Source of the DNA: Sphingomonas kyeonggiensis
GTDB lineage: Bacteria; Pseudomonadota; Alphaproteobacteria; Sphingomonadales; Sphingomonadaceae
Direction of reading: 5' to 3'
DNA: 64,000 nucleotides
Assembly (NCBI RefSeq): GCF_014196745.1
Contig: NZ_JACIEH010000002.1
Coordinates: 1-64,000, forward strand
The notes below the pieces were generated by a model. The model was not told the origin of the DNA. It did not search any database and saw only the letters and a program-made list of their open reading frames with translations. Every line of letters starts with the position of its first letter. Positions within the stretch are counted from its first letter, which is position 1. Below, piece after piece: positions 43,051 through 52,381 of this stretch. The translations under genes were made by a program, and so were the position numbers.

Positions 43051-43836
43051 TTACGCAGCGGTCCAGCCGCCGTCGATCGAGTAATTGGCACCGGTAATCT
43101 GTGCCGCCTCGTCCCGGCAAAGGAAAAGCACCAGCGCGGCGACCTGTTCCGACGTGACGAACTGCTTGGTCGGCTGCGCATCGAGCAGCACGTCGTTGAT
43201 GACCTGCTCGCGAGTGAGGCCGCGAGCCTTCATCGTGTCGGGGATCTGGTTCTCGACCAGCGGGGTCCAGACATAGCCGGGCGACACGCAGTTGACGGTG
43301 ACGCCGTGCGTCGCGACTTCGAGCGCGATCGTCTTGGTGAGGCCGGCGATGGCGTGCTTGGCCATCACGTACGCGCTCTTGTTCGGGCTGGCGACGAGGC
43401 TGTGGGCCGAGGCGGTGGAGATGATCCGGCCCCATTTCTGCGCCTTCATGAACGGCACCGCGGCGCGGATCATGTGCCAGGCCGAGGACTGGTTGATCGC
43501 GATGATCGCATCATATTTCTCGACCGGGAATTCCTCGATCGGCGCGACGTGCTGGATGCCGGCATTGTTGATGATGATGTGCGGGCCGCCGAGTTCGTCG
43601 TGGCAGCGCTGGATCATCGCCGCGATCTGATCGGGCTTGGTCATGTCGGCCGCGTCGTAGAGCGCCTTGGCACCGCTGGTCGCCTCGAGCGCGGCACGCT
43701 CCTTCTCGATCGCGGCGGCGTCGCCGAAGCCGTTGATCAGCACGCTAGCGCCCTCGGCGGCCAGCGCCTTGGCATAGGCCAGGCCGATGCCCGAGGTGGA
43801 ACCGGTGATGACGGCGGACTTGCCCTTGAGGAACAT
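43051..43836 (-). CDS. 3-hydroxybutyrate dehydrogenase
   Basis: A 261-residue short-chain dehydrogenase. ITGSTSGIGLAYAKALA binds NAD. The catalytic residues are Ser in STASAHSLV and YxxxK in SAYVMAKHA. The segments INNAGIQHVAPIEEFP and GYVWTPLVENQIPD are specific for D-3-hydroxybutyrate dehydrogenases, which oxidise the polyhydroxybutyrate monomer to acetoacetate. Ten bases after the patatin gene, so one operon. Confidence 0.93.
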   Translation of the reverse strand: MFLKGKSAVITGSTSGIGLAYAKALAAEGASVLINGFGDAAAIEKERAALEATSGAKALYDAADMTKPDQIAAMIQRCHDELGGPHIIINNAGIQHVAPIEEFPVEKYDAIIAINQSSAWHMIRAAVPFMKAQKWGRIISTASAHSLVASPNKSAYVMAKHAIAGLTKTIALEVATHGVTVNCVSPGYVWTPLVENQIPDTMKARGLTREQVINDVLLDAQPTKQFVTSEQVAALVLFLCRDEAAQITGANYSIDGGWTAA

Positions 43837-43845
43837 GGAATACTC

Positions 43846-44985
43846 CTAACGCTGGGTGAGATCGAAGGCGGCGGTGTTGCCGTCGAGGATGTTGCGGGCG
43901 ACGATCTGGGCATTGGCCATCGTCTCGGCCACCGCGGTGCGGCCGGCCTGCCAATGCTCGTGCATCGAGCGCGCCGAGAATTCGAAGTCGCGCGCGCCGC
44001 CTTCCCAGGCATTGGCGCGGTAGATCAGCTGGACGAGGCTGACCGGATATTCGGAGACGCGGGCGCGGACCGCCTGGACGTCGGGATCGTCCATCAGCTC
44101 GGGGGGCAGCTTGTCGAGCAGGCGGCAGACCATCTGGCGCTCCTGGCGCAGGCGCATGCGCTCGTCCGAGACGGTGCGGGTGCGGCTGGAGAAGCGGATC
44201 TCCTTCTCACGCGCGACCACGTCGGTCATCGTGCGCGGCAGCTCGTCGGCGGCGGGGAAGAGATCGATCTGGAAGATCAAAGTCTCGGCATATTGCCGGT
44301 CGAGGATATGGGTGAGCGGGGTGTTGGAGACGAGGCCGCCGTCCCAATACCAGCAGCCGTCGATCTCGATCGGAGGCAGGCCCGGCGGCAGCGCGCCCGA
44401 GGCCATGATGTGGCGCGCGTCGAGCTTCTCGTCCTGCGTGTCGAAATAGCGGAAATTGCCGCTCTGGATGTCGACCGCGCCGACCGAGAGGCGGACGGGG
44501 CCGTTGTTGAGCAGGTCCCAGTCGACCAGGCGGTCGAGCGTCTCGCGCAGGGGCGACGTGTCGTAGAAGCTCAGCGCCTCGGGCGTGCCGGGGGCGGCGA
44601 AGGCGGGCGGCAGCAGGCGCGGGCGGAAGAAGCCGGGGACGCCGCCGAGCATGACCATGCCGGCGGCCCATTCGTGGCTGAGCTCGCGCGCGGCATCGTG
44701 CATCGGCAGCGAGAAATCGGGGAGCGCGGCGGTGGCGTCTTCCCAGAAGGTGCGGATCGCGGCGAGGCGCTTCTCGGGCGGGTTGCCGGCGAACAGCGCC
44801 GCGTTGACCGCGCCGATCGAGATGCCGGCGACCCAGTCGACTTCGATCCCGGCAGTGTGCAGCTCGTCGATCACGCCGGCCTGATAGGCGCCAAGGGCGC
44901 CGCCGCCCTGAAGGACCAATGCGACCGTATCCGGCAGCGGCAGGCCGGGCGCTTGGCGGCGGGGACGTGACTCGGCGTCTGCCAT
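43846..44985 (-). CDS. Patatin-like phospholipase (DUF3734)
   Basis: A 379-residue protein. ALVLQGGGALGAYQAGV is the oxyanion loop, GISIGAVNA carries the catalytic Ser, and YWDGGLVSNTPL the Asp of the Ser-Asp dyad. The C-terminal half (EKEIRFSSRTRTVSDERMRL, VQLIYRANAWEGGARDFEFS) is DUF3734. Paired with 3-hydroxybutyrate dehydrogenase, this suggests a role in polyhydroxybutyrate granule turnover, by inference from the pairing. ATG 44985 preferred. Confidence 0.92.
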   Translation of the reverse strand: MADAESRPRRQAPGLPLPDTVALVLQGGGALGAYQAGVIDELHTAGIEVDWVAGISIGAVNAALFAGNPPEKRLAAIRTFWEDATAALPDFSLPMHDAARELSHEWAAGMVMLGGVPGFFRPRLLPPAFAAPGTPEALSFYDTSPLRETLDRLVDWDLLNNGPVRLSVGAVDIQSGNFRYFDTQDEKLDARHIMASGALPPGLPPIEIDGCWYWDGGLVSNTPLTHILDRQYAETLIFQIDLFPAADELPRTMTDVVAREKEIRFSSRTRTVSDERMRLRQERQMVCRLLDKLPPELMDDPDVQAVRARVSEYPVSLVQLIYRANAWEGGARDFEFSARSMHEHWQAGRTAVAETMANAQIVARNILDGNTAAFDLTQR

Positions 44986-45103
44986 GCCCGGTGCTGTGGC
45001 CGAAAGCCGGGGCCGAGGGAAGTGCATCTTTTGGTATGGCTTGGCACGTGCAACGCAACGCCAGTTCGGGCATTGTCGCGATGGCTAAATAAAGAGGATC
45101 GCC

Positions 45104-46006
45104 ATGCGGCTCGACGATATCGACCCCACCGACAATGCCGACGATCTGGGCAGCGGCGGCGGTGGCGGAGGCGGCGGCGGTTTCGGGCTGCTCGGCCTGC
45201 TGCCCCTGTTGCTCGGCCGCGGCATGGGCTGCGGCAGCATCGCGATCATCGGCCTGATCGCGATTGCCTATTTCGCGATGAGCGGCGGCGGCGGCGGAAT
45301 GCTCGGTACCACCGGCGGGGGTGGTGCGGGTACCGGCCAGTCGCCGACCGCGGGGCAGAGCGGCCGCCAGGTATGCACCGGCGAACGGCTCGAATCGTGC
45401 CGGGTGATGCGGCTTGCCGACACCACCTGGGAGACGATCTTCCGCGAGGCAGGGCAAAGCTATCGGCCGGCGCGGATCCGGTTCTACCAGGGCGACGTCC
45501 AGTCGGGCTGCGGCGCGGCGAGCTCTGCGGTGGGGCCGTTCTACTGCCCGGCGGACAATGGCGTGTATCTCGACACCAGCTTCTTCCAGGAGCTGGAGAA
45601 GCGCTTCGGCGCCAAGGGCGACTTCGCCCGCGACTATGTGATCGCGCACGAGATGGGCCATCACATCCAGAACCTGCTCGGCACCTCGGACAAGGTCTCG
45701 CGGCTGCAGGCGCGGGCGAGCCAGGCCGAGGGCAATGCGCTGTCGGTGCGGCTGGAGCTGCAGGCGGATTGCTTCGCCGGCGTCTGGGCGGCGCGCAACA
45801 AGGACCGGATCGAGCCGGGCGACATCGAGGAAGGCATGACCGCGGCGAACGCGATCGGCGACGATACGCTCCAGAAGCAGATGCAGGGCACAGTGGTGCC
45901 GGAGAGCTTCACCCATGGCACCTCGGCGCAGCGCATGGCCTGGCTGAAGAAGGGGCTGGAGACGGGCGATCCGGGGCAGTGCGATACGTTTTCGGGAGGG
46001 ATCTAA
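45104..46006 (+). CDS. YpfJ-type neutral zinc metallopeptidase
   Basis: A 300-residue protein. After MRLDDIDPTDNADDLG come a Gly-rich run, one transmembrane helix (GCGSIAIIGLIAIAYFAM), a Gly/Ser linker and the peptidase domain. VIAHEMGHHIQNLLG is the HExxH zinc site, and LELQADCFAGVW supplies the third ligand region. Family proteins are membrane-anchored with the domain outside the cytoplasm. Substrates unknown. Standard length. Confidence 0.93.
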   Translation: MRLDDIDPTDNADDLGSGGGGGGGGGFGLLGLLPLLLGRGMGCGSIAIIGLIAIAYFAMSGGGGGMLGTTGGGGAGTGQSPTAGQSGRQVCTGERLESCRVMRLADTTWETIFREAGQSYRPARIRFYQGDVQSGCGAASSAVGPFYCPADNGVYLDTSFFQELEKRFGAKGDFARDYVIAHEMGHHIQNLLGTSDKVSRLQARASQAEGNALSVRLELQADCFAGVWAARNKDRIEPGDIEEGMTAANAIGDDTLQKQMQGTVVPESFTHGTSAQRMAWLKKGLETGDPGQCDTFSGGI

Positions 46007-46008
46007 TT

Positions 46009-46131
46009 CCCTCTCCCGCATGCGGAAGGGTGAGGGTGTGGGCTGGCCGCGAGCAATGCGCTTGCCTCCCGCACTGACCCTCACCCGGCCGGCGCTCCGC
46101 GCGGCCACCCTCTCCCGCAAGCGGTAGAGGG
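46009..46131. repeat. Palindromic intergenic repeat (CCCTCTCCCGC family)
   Basis: Left arm CCCTCTCCCGCATGCGG...GGGTGAGGGT and right arm GACCCTCACCC...CCCTCTCCCGC-AAGCGG-TAGAGGG form nested hairpins. Non-coding, between two plus-strand genes. Confidence 0.7.
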
Positions 46132-46166
46132 TTTTAAGGGGGCCATTGCGCAGCTATCCCCTCGTC

Positions 46167-46919
46167 ATGACCGAAGAAACCACCGCGCCCGAAGCGCCGC
46201 CGCGTCCCAATCTCGCCTATCATCACACCCCGGGCGCCGGCCCGACGGTGATGTTCCTGTGCGGCTATGCGTCGGACATGCAGGGCACCAAGGCGCTGCA
46301 CCTCGAGCAATGGGCCCGGGCGACCGGCAGGGCGTTCCTGCGCTTCGACTATTCGGGCTGCGGCGAGAGCGAAGGCAATTTCGAGGACGAGACGCTCGCG
46401 AGCTGGCGCGACGATGCGCTGCGGATGATCGACGACGTGGTGAAGGGGCCGGCGGTGCTGGTCGGCTCGTCGATGGGCGGCTGGATCATGGCGATGATCG
46501 CCAAGGCGCGGCCCGAGCTGGTCGCCGGCATGGTCGGCATCGCGGTGGCGCCCGACTTCACCGACTGGGGCTTCACCATGGAGCAGAAGCTCGCGCTGCT
46601 GCAGACCGGGCGGATCGAGCAGCCCAACGACTATGGCGATATGCCGACCGTCACCACCCGCGGCTTCTGGGCATCGGGCGAGGCGAACCGGGTGCTGGTC
46701 CAGCCGATCGCCTGGGGTGGGCCGGTGCGGCTGCTCCAGGGACAGAAGGACAAGGAAGTGCCGTGGGAATATGCCCCGCGGCTGGCGGCGATGATCCGTT
46801 CAGACATGGTGCAGACTCTGCTGGTCAAGGACGCGGAACATCGTTTTTCGCGCGAGCAGGACCTGGCCCTGATCGTGCGCGCGCTCGAGGAAGTGCTCGC
46901 CCTATGCTCCCCATCCTGA
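46167..46919 (+). CDS. Alpha/beta hydrolase (ABHD10-like)
   Basis: A 250-residue cytoplasmic hydrolase. VMFLCGYASDMQGTKA is the oxyanion strand, FDYSGCGES the turn, VGSSMGGWIMAM the nucleophile elbow (Ser), GQKDKEVP the acid turn and KDAEHRFSREQD the catalytic His. The spacing fits the ABHD10/palmitoyl-thioesterase-like branch. ATG 46167 is preferred over TTG 46146. It overlaps the TPR gene by 16 bp. Confidence 0.87.
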   Translation: MTEETTAPEAPPRPNLAYHHTPGAGPTVMFLCGYASDMQGTKALHLEQWARATGRAFLRFDYSGCGESEGNFEDETLASWRDDALRMIDDVVKGPAVLVGSSMGGWIMAMIAKARPELVAGMVGIAVAPDFTDWGFTMEQKLALLQTGRIEQPNDYGDMPTVTTRGFWASGEANRVLVQPIAWGGPVRLLQGQKDKEVPWEYAPRLAAMIRSDMVQTLLVKDAEHRFSREQDLALIVRALEEVLALCSPS

Positions 46920-47659
46920 TCCTCGCCCTCCAGACCGTTCCGGTGCAGGAGGCGACCGCGGCGCCCAAGGAGCCGCCGCGCTTCACCCAGTGCATGGACC
47001 TGGCGACCAGCGATCCGGCCAAGGCGCTGGCCGACGCCGTGCAGTGGCGCGGGGAAGGCGGCGGCGTGCTGGCGCGCCAGTGCCTGGGCGTCGCCTATGC
47101 CAATAGCGACAAATGGGCGGCGGCGGCGGGCGCGTTCGAGGACGCGGCACGCGAGGCGGAGACCGGCAAGGATCCGCGCGCGCCGCAATATTGGGCCTCG
47201 GCAGGCAATGCCTGGATCGCGGCGGGCGAACCCGCCAAGGGTCGCGCGGCGATCGACGCGGCGCTGGCGACGGGCAAGCTCGCCGGGCTGGACCTGGGCG
47301 AAGCGCATCTCGACCGCGCCCGCGCGATGGTCGCCGCGGGCGACATGGAGGCTGCGCGCAGCGACATCGACAAGGCGCTGACCTATGCCGACAAGGATCC
47401 GCTCGCCTGGCTGCTCTCGGCGACGCTGGCACGGCGCGCCGGGGACCTGCCGCGCGCGGCCAACGACATCACCACGGCGCTGCGGCTTTCGGGCGAGGAT
47501 CCCTCGGTCCAGCTCGAGGCGGGCAATATCGCCGCGGCGAGCGGCAACGAGGCAGATGCGCGGACGGCCTGGGCGCGGGTGATCGAGCTGGCACCGGGCA
47601 CTGGCCTCGCCACCGCGGCGCGCAAGGCACTGGAGCAGTTCTCCGCGACGGAGAAGTGA
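46904..47659 (+). CDS. Exported tetratricopeptide-repeat protein
   Basis: A 251-residue protein with a short signal (MLPILILALQTVP). It has about five TPR-like helix pairs from residue 50 on (VLARQCLGVAYANSDKWAAA, YWASAGNAWIAAGEPAKG, AHLDRARAMVAAGDMEAARS, AWLLSATLARRAGDLPRA, VQLEAGNIAAASGNEADA). These act as protein-binding scaffolds in the periplasm. Translationally coupled to the hydrolase. Confidence 0.82.
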   Translation: MLPILILALQTVPVQEATAAPKEPPRFTQCMDLATSDPAKALADAVQWRGEGGGVLARQCLGVAYANSDKWAAAAGAFEDAAREAETGKDPRAPQYWASAGNAWIAAGEPAKGRAAIDAALATGKLAGLDLGEAHLDRARAMVAAGDMEAARSDIDKALTYADKDPLAWLLSATLARRAGDLPRAANDITTALRLSGEDPSVQLEAGNIAAASGNEADARTAWARVIELAPGTGLATAARKALEQFSATEK

Positions 47660-47665
47660 TTTCCT

Positions 47666-47814
47666 AATTCCTCCCCCAGCTTGTCTGGGGGAGGAGGACC
47701 GCCGCCGAAGGCGGTGGTGGAGGGGCCGTCGATATCGTCGGCGTCCCGCAATTGCCCCACCACCATTCGCTGCGCGAATGGTCCCCCTCCCCGAGACGAG
47801 CTCGGGGAGGAATT
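47666..47814. repeat. MITE-like long palindrome (149 bp)
   Basis: Arms AATTCCTCCCC... and ...GGGGAGGAATT pair over most of the length. Each arm carries its own hairpin (CCCCCAG/CTGGGGG type) and a variable tip (CCGCCGAAGGCGG at left, CATTCGCTGCGCGAATG at right). No coding capacity. Confidence 0.8.
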
Positions 47815-47858
47815 GATTAGGGTAGCGCTCCCGCTTGCCCGCCCCTATCTCCCGCCGC

Positions 47859-48314
47859 ATGCGCTATCTCCACACGATGATCCGCGTGACGGATCCCGAC
47901 GCCACCATCGCCTTCTTCGAACTGCTCGGCCTCAAGCAGGTGCGGCGGATGGACAGCGAGAAGGGGCGGTTCTCGCTGATCTTCCTCGCCGCCGACGAGG
48001 ACAGCAAGGGCGAGGGCAAGCGCGCCGATGCCGAGGTGGAGCTGACCTATAACTGGCCGGCCGAGGATGGCAGCCCGGCCGAAGTCTATACCGGCGGCCG
48101 CAATTTCGGGCACCTGGCCTACCGCGTCGACAATATCTACGAGACCTGCCAGCGGCTGCTGGACGGCGGCGTGACGATCAACCGCCCGCCGCGCGACGGC
48201 AACATGGCGTTCGTCCGCACCCCCGACAACATCTCGGTCGAGCTGCTCCAGGCGGGCGATCCGCTGCCGCCGGCAGAGCCCTGGGCCTCGATGGCCAATA
48301 CGGGCGAGTGGTAG
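47859..48314 (+). CDS. gloA: Lactoylglutathione lyase (glyoxalase I)
   Basis: A 151-residue cytoplasmic enzyme converting methylglyoxal-glutathione hemithioacetal to S-lactoylglutathione. [20 protein letters not shown] opens with the metal-binding His, ELTYNW carries Glu, [14 protein letters not shown] the second His and ISVELLQ the last Glu. ATG 47859 is at the family start. gloB lies one gene downstream. It overlaps the next gene by 7 bp. Confidence 0.94.
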   Translation: MRYLHTMIRVTDPDATIAFFELLGLKQVRRMDSEKGRFSLIFLAADEDSKGEGKRADAEVELTYNWPAEDGSPAEVYTGGRNFGHLAYRVDNIYETCQRLLDGGVTINRPPRDGNMAFVRTPDNISVELLQAGDPLPPAEPWASMANTGEW

Positions 48315-49336
48315 GATTGCTCGAACGGATCGGGGCCCGCGCCCCGATCATCCAGGCGCCGATGGCCGGCGCCGGGGGCACCGCCCTGGCGATCGCGGCG
48401 ATGCGGGGCGGTGCGGTGGGCTCGTTGCCCTGCGCGCTGCTGACACCCGAGCAGCTCGCCGGCCAGGTCGCCGAGGTGCGCGGCGCCGTGAAGGGCCCGC
48501 TCAACCTCAATTTCTTCTGTCACCGCCTGCCCGAGCCGGCGCCCGACGAGCGCGGCTGGCGCGCGCTGCTCGCGCCCTATTATGCCGAGGAAGGCGTGGA
48601 ACCCGGCCCACCGCCGCCGCTTCGCCGGCCGTTCGACGATGCGCTGTGCGCGGCGGTCGAGGCGGCGCGGCCGGAGATCGTCAGCTTCCATTTCGGGCTG
48701 CCCGAGGAGTCGCTGCTCGCCCGGGTGCGGGGCACCGGCGCGCTGGTGTTCGGCAATGCGACCACGATCGAGGAAATGCGCTGGCTGGCCGCGCGCGGCG
48801 TCGATGCGGTGATCGCGCAAGGGGCCGAAGCGGGCGGGCATTCGGGCTGGTTCCTGGGTGATGCGCACCGGCCCGTGCCGCTGGCCGAGCTGCTCGCCGA
48901 GAGGATTGCGGTGCCCGTGATCGCGGCGGGCGGGATCGTCGATGGCGCGGACATCGCCCGGGCATTGGCCGGCGGGGCGAGCGCGGTGCAGCTGGGCACC
49001 GCCTTTCTCGCCGCGGCCGAGAGCAGCATCTCGGCGCCGTTCCGCGCGCTGCTCGGCAGCGAGGCCGCGACCCAATTCACCAACCTGTTCTCCGGGCGCG
49101 CGGCGCAGGGCATCGTCAACCGGCTGATGCGCGAGCTGGGGCCGATCCGCAGCGAGGTGCCGGCCTTCCCCTATGGCTCGAACGCGCTGGCGCCGCTGCG
49201 CGCGCATGCCGAAGGCGAGGGCCGGGGCGATTATTCGCCGCTCTGGGCCGGCACCGGCGTCGCGCGGGTGCGGGCGATGGGGGCCGAGGAACTGGTGGGC
49301 GTGCTGGCCGGCGAACTTGCATCGACACGCAGCTAA
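48308..49336 (+). CDS. Nitronate monooxygenase (NMO/2-nitropropane dioxygenase family)
   Basis: A 342-residue FMN enzyme with a TIM barrel. [20 protein letters not shown] is the N-terminal flavin site, SFHFGLP and [11 protein letters not shown] follow, and [11 protein letters not shown] supplies the base His and the phosphate loop with [30 protein letters not shown]. It oxidises alkyl nitronates, for example 3-nitropropionate. Between gloA and gloB, coupled to gloA. Confidence 0.92.
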   Translation: MVGLLERIGARAPIIQAPMAGAGGTALAIAAMRGGAVGSLPCALLTPEQLAGQVAEVRGAVKGPLNLNFFCHRLPEPAPDERGWRALLAPYYAEEGVEPGPPPPLRRPFDDALCAAVEAARPEIVSFHFGLPEESLLARVRGTGALVFGNATTIEEMRWLAARGVDAVIAQGAEAGGHSGWFLGDAHRPVPLAELLAERIAVPVIAAGGIVDGADIARALAGGASAVQLGTAFLAAAESSISAPFRALLGSEAATQFTNLFSGRAAQGIVNRLMRELGPIRSEVPAFPYGSNALAPLRAHAEGEGRGDYSPLWAGTGVARVRAMGAEELVGVLAGELASTRS

Positions 49337-49396
49337 ATGGGCCGAAAATGGTGCAAAATCCGGCCACAGGCCTAAATAGCTAGGCGGGAGACTATC

Positions 49397-50122
49397 ATGG
49401 CACTCGAGATCATCCGCATTCCCGCGCTGAGCGACAATTACATCTGGCTGGTCCACGACAAGCGTGCCGACAAGACCGCGGTGGTCGATCCTGGCGTGGC
49501 GGCGCCGGTGCTCGCCGAGCTCAAGCTGCGCGGCTGGAAACTCAACGCGATCCTCAACACGCATTGGCACCCGGACCATACCGGGGGCAATGCCGAGCTC
49601 AAGGCGGAGACCGGTGCGGTGATCATCGCACCGTCGGGCGAGGGCACGCGCATTTCCGGGGCCGACTGGCTCGCCGGGGGCAACAACCGGATCAAGGTCG
49701 GCCAGCACATCGCGCAGATTCTCGAAGTGCCGGGCCACACCGCCGGGCACATCGCCTATCACTTCGCCGAGGACGGCATCCTGTTCGTCGGCGACACGCT
49801 GTTCGCGATGGGCTGCGGCCGGCTGTTCGAGGGCACGGCGGAGCAGATGTTCCGCAACATGCAGCTGTTCCGCACGCTGCCGCCCGAGACAATCGTCTAT
49901 TGTGCGCACGAATATACCCAGGCGAACGGGCGGTTCGCGCTGACCGTGGAACCCGACAACGAAGCGCTGCAGGCGCGCATGGCGGAAGTCGATGCGCTGC
50001 GCGAGGCGGGCGAGCCGACCGTGCCGACGACGATCGGCGCCGAGCTTGCCACCAATCCCTTCCTGCGTGCGGAAACCGCCGAGATCCTCGCGGAACGCCG
50101 CGCCGCCAAGGATGCTTTTTGA
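49397..50122 (+). CDS. gloB: Hydroxyacylglutathione hydrolase (glyoxalase II)
   Basis: A 241-residue metallo-beta-lactamase-fold enzyme that hydrolyses S-lactoylglutathione to lactate. LNTHWHPDHTGGN is the THxHxDH metal site, EVPGHTAGHIAY and LFVGDTLFAMGCGRLFEG the further ligands, and IVYCAHEYTQANGRFA the last His. The C-terminal substrate domain with PTTIGAELATNPFLR is present. With gloA it completes methylglyoxal detoxification. Confidence 0.95.
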   Translation: MALEIIRIPALSDNYIWLVHDKRADKTAVVDPGVAAPVLAELKLRGWKLNAILNTHWHPDHTGGNAELKAETGAVIIAPSGEGTRISGADWLAGGNNRIKVGQHIAQILEVPGHTAGHIAYHFAEDGILFVGDTLFAMGCGRLFEGTAEQMFRNMQLFRTLPPETIVYCAHEYTQANGRFALTVEPDNEALQARMAEVDALREAGEPTVPTTIGAELATNPFLRAETAEILAERRAAKDAF

Positions 50123-50170
50123 GCGGGGCGGGGCTATAGTCTCGCTGTCGGGGGCGACAGGAGAGACACG

Positions 50171-50569
50171 ATGTTGCGTTTCGTCATTCCCGGCGCTCTG
50201 ATCCTCGCCGCGGCCTGTGCCGCCAATGCCGCGCTGCCGCAGCGCGGCGGCGACCGCAGCGAGGAGGCGAAGATCGCCAGGCAGCTGGCCGGCATGACCC
50301 CGGGCAAGCCGCAGGACTGCCTGCCGCGCGATCGGTACAACGGCATGGAGGGCTACAGCACCACCATCCTGTTCATCGGCGGGCCGAAGAAGATATGGCG
50401 CAACGAACTGATCGGCGCCTGCACCGGTTTGTCGCGCGATGACCTGCCGGTGATCACCAGCCCCTCGGGCCGGATGTGCCGGGGCGACCGGGTGGAGACG
50501 CGCTCCCGCATCGGCGGGATGATGACCGGCGCCTGCGCGCTCGGCAGCTTCGTGCCCTACAGCAAGTGA
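50171..50569 (+). CDS. Exported small Cys-rich protein, paralogue 1
   Basis: A 132-residue exported protein (signal MLRFVIPGALILAAACAANA). It shares a plan with the next gene: QDCLPRDR, a turn strand ending KKIWRNELIGACTGL, GRMCRGDRVETR and GACALGSFVPYSK. Four Cys at matching places suggest two disulfides. Family not recognised. A GGAGAG Shine-Dalgarno precedes the ATG. Confidence 0.75.
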   Translation: MLRFVIPGALILAAACAANAALPQRGGDRSEEAKIARQLAGMTPGKPQDCLPRDRYNGMEGYSTTILFIGGPKKIWRNELIGACTGLSRDDLPVITSPSGRMCRGDRVETRSRIGGMMTGACALGSFVPYSK

Positions 50570-50577
50570 GGAACAGG

Positions 50578-50988
50578 ATGATGCGCAATCTTCTACTTGC
50601 CGCCCCTGCGGCGCTCGCCCTGGCGGGCTGCACCGCGAGCAGCGAAATGCAGGCCTCGCAGGCGGCCGAGGCGCAGAAGGACCTGGCCGCGGTGCTGGGC
50701 GACCGGGTGGCGGGGGCTCCGCGCGACTGCATCTCGGTGACCGATTCCGACGGCCCGCAGATCATCGACGACCACACCATCGTCTACAAGCCGCTGGGCA
50801 GGACGGTGTGGCGCAACGACCTGGGCGCCTCCTGCCCGGGGCTGCGGCCCTACACCACGCTGATCGTCGAGGTGCACGGATCGCAGCTCTGCCGGAACGA
50901 CCGGTTCCGCGTGCTCGATCCTGGATCGAGCATCCCGAGCGCATACTGCATGTTCGGGAAGTTCACGCCGTACGAGAAGGCGAAGTAG
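50578..50988 (+). CDS. Exported small Cys-rich lipoprotein, paralogue 2
   Basis: A 136-residue lipoprotein (lipobox LAGC, Cys about 17). The mature part mirrors the preceding gene: RDCISVTD, TVWRNDLGASCPGL, SQLCRNDRFRVL and AYCMFGKFTPYEK. Nine bases separate the two, so they form an operon from tandem duplication. Function unknown. Confidence 0.78.
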   Translation: MMRNLLLAAPAALALAGCTASSEMQASQAAEAQKDLAAVLGDRVAGAPRDCISVTDSDGPQIIDDHTIVYKPLGRTVWRNDLGASCPGLRPYTTLIVEVHGSQLCRNDRFRVLDPGSSIPSAYCMFGKFTPYEKAK

Positions 50989-50998
50989 CACGAATGTC

Positions 50999-51024
50999 GT
51001 CATCCCGGCTTTCGCCGGGATGAC
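50999..51024. repeat. Single REP palindrome
   Basis: GTCATCCCGGC-TTTC-GCCGGGATGAC, one unit of the REP-pair family, between the convergent lipoprotein and hslU genes. Confidence 0.85.
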
Positions 51025-51028
51025 GGAA

Positions 51029-52321
51029 TTACAGCACGTAGCGGCTGAGGTCGGTGTTGCGGGCCACGGCGGCGAGCTGGTTGTCGACATAGGCGCCGTC
51101 GATCACCAGCGTCTCGCCCTTGCGGTCCTCGGCGCCGAAGCTGATGTCCTCGAGCAGCTTCTCCATCACCGTCTGGAGGCGGCGGGCGCCGATATTCTCG
51201 ACTTCGGCATTCACTTCGGCGGCGATGCGCGCGACGGCACGGATGCCGGTGTCGGTGAAGTCGATCTTCACGCCTTCGGTGCCGAGCAGGGCCGCGTACT
51301 GCTGGACCAGGCTCGCCTTGGTGTCGCTGAGGATCGCGACGAAATCCTCCTCGGTCAGGCCCTTCAGCTCGACGCGGATCGGCAGGCGGCCCTGCAGCTC
51401 GGGCAGCAGGTCGCTCGGCTTGGCGACGTGGAAGGCGCCCGAGGCGATGAAGAGGATGTGGTCGGTCTTCATCGGGCCGTATTTGGTGGCGACCGTGGTG
51501 CCCTCGATCAGCGGCAGCAGGTCGCGCTGCACGCCTTCACGGCTCACCGAGCCGCCGCGCACGTCGCTGACCGCGATCTTGTCGATCTCGTCGAGGAAGA
51601 CGATGCCATTGGCCTCGGCATCGGCGAGCGCGACGCGGCTGACCTCGTCCTGGTCGAGGCGCTTGTCGGCCTCTTCCTCGACGAGCTTCTCCCAGGCGGC
51701 GCGGACGGTCATCTTTCGGCGCTTGAGCGGCGTGCCCGACAGGCCCTTCATCATCTCGCCCAGGTTGATCATCTGCGGGCCGGCGCCCGGGATCTCGAAG
51801 GGCATCTGCGAAGCCTGCTCGACTTCGATCTCGATCTCGCTGCCGTCGAGCGAGCCTTCGTGGAAGCGCTGCTTGAACGCCTCACGCGTGGCGGTGGACG
51901 AATCCTTGCCGGTCAGTGCGTCGAGCAGGCGGCCCATCGCGGCTTCCTCGGCCTTGTCCTTCACCGCGGCGCGGCGGCGCTCCTTCTCGAGCCGGATCGC
52001 TTCCTCGACCAGGTCGCGGGCGATCTGCTCGACGTCGCGGCCGACATAGCCGACCTCGGTGAACTTGGTCGCCTCGACCTTCACGAAGGGAGCGTCGGCG
52101 AGCTTGGCGAGGCGGCGGCTGATCTCGGTCTTGCCGCAGCCGGTCGGCCCGATCATCAGGATGTTCTTCGGCGTGACCTCGTCGCGGAGATCGGCCGAGA
52201 GCTGCTGGCGGCGCCAGCGGTTGCGCAGCGCGACCGAGACGGCGCGCTTGGCGTCCTGCTGGCCGATGATGTGCGCGTCGAGTGCGGCGACGATCGCCTT
52301 GGGCGTCAGATTCTCGTTCAT
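51029..52321 (-). CDS. hslU: HslU, ATPase subunit of the HslUV protease
   Basis: A 430-residue AAA+ unfoldase. [11 protein letters not shown] precedes Walker [11 protein letters not shown], and the pore loop is seen in [14 protein letters not shown]. The variable I-domain (about 110-210) precedes Walker [13 protein letters not shown]. Sensor and C-terminal HslV-docking tail ([10 protein letters not shown]) are intact. It partners hslV, which lies 3.2 kb upstream on the same strand rather than next to it. Confidence 0.97.
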   Translation of the reverse strand: MNENLTPKAIVAALDAHIIGQQDAKRAVSVALRNRWRRQQLSADLRDEVTPKNILMIGPTGCGKTEISRRLAKLADAPFVKVEATKFTEVGYVGRDVEQIARDLVEEAIRLEKERRRAAVKDKAEEAAMGRLLDALTGKDSSTATREAFKQRFHEGSLDGSEIEIEVEQASQMPFEIPGAGPQMINLGEMMKGLSGTPLKRRKMTVRAAWEKLVEEEADKRLDQDEVSRVALADAEANGIVFLDEIDKIAVSDVRGGSVSREGVQRDLLPLIEGTTVATKYGPMKTDHILFIASGAFHVAKPSDLLPELQGRLPIRVELKGLTEEDFVAILSDTKASLVQQYAALLGTEGVKIDFTDTGIRAVARIAAEVNAEVENIGARRLQTVMEKLLEDISFGAEDRKGETLVIDGAYVDNQLAAVARNTDLSRYVL

Positions 52322-52381
52322 TGGGGGATTGGGTACTCTGGTTCGTTTCGATCCCCGATGTTGGGGGCCGGCACCGCCGCT

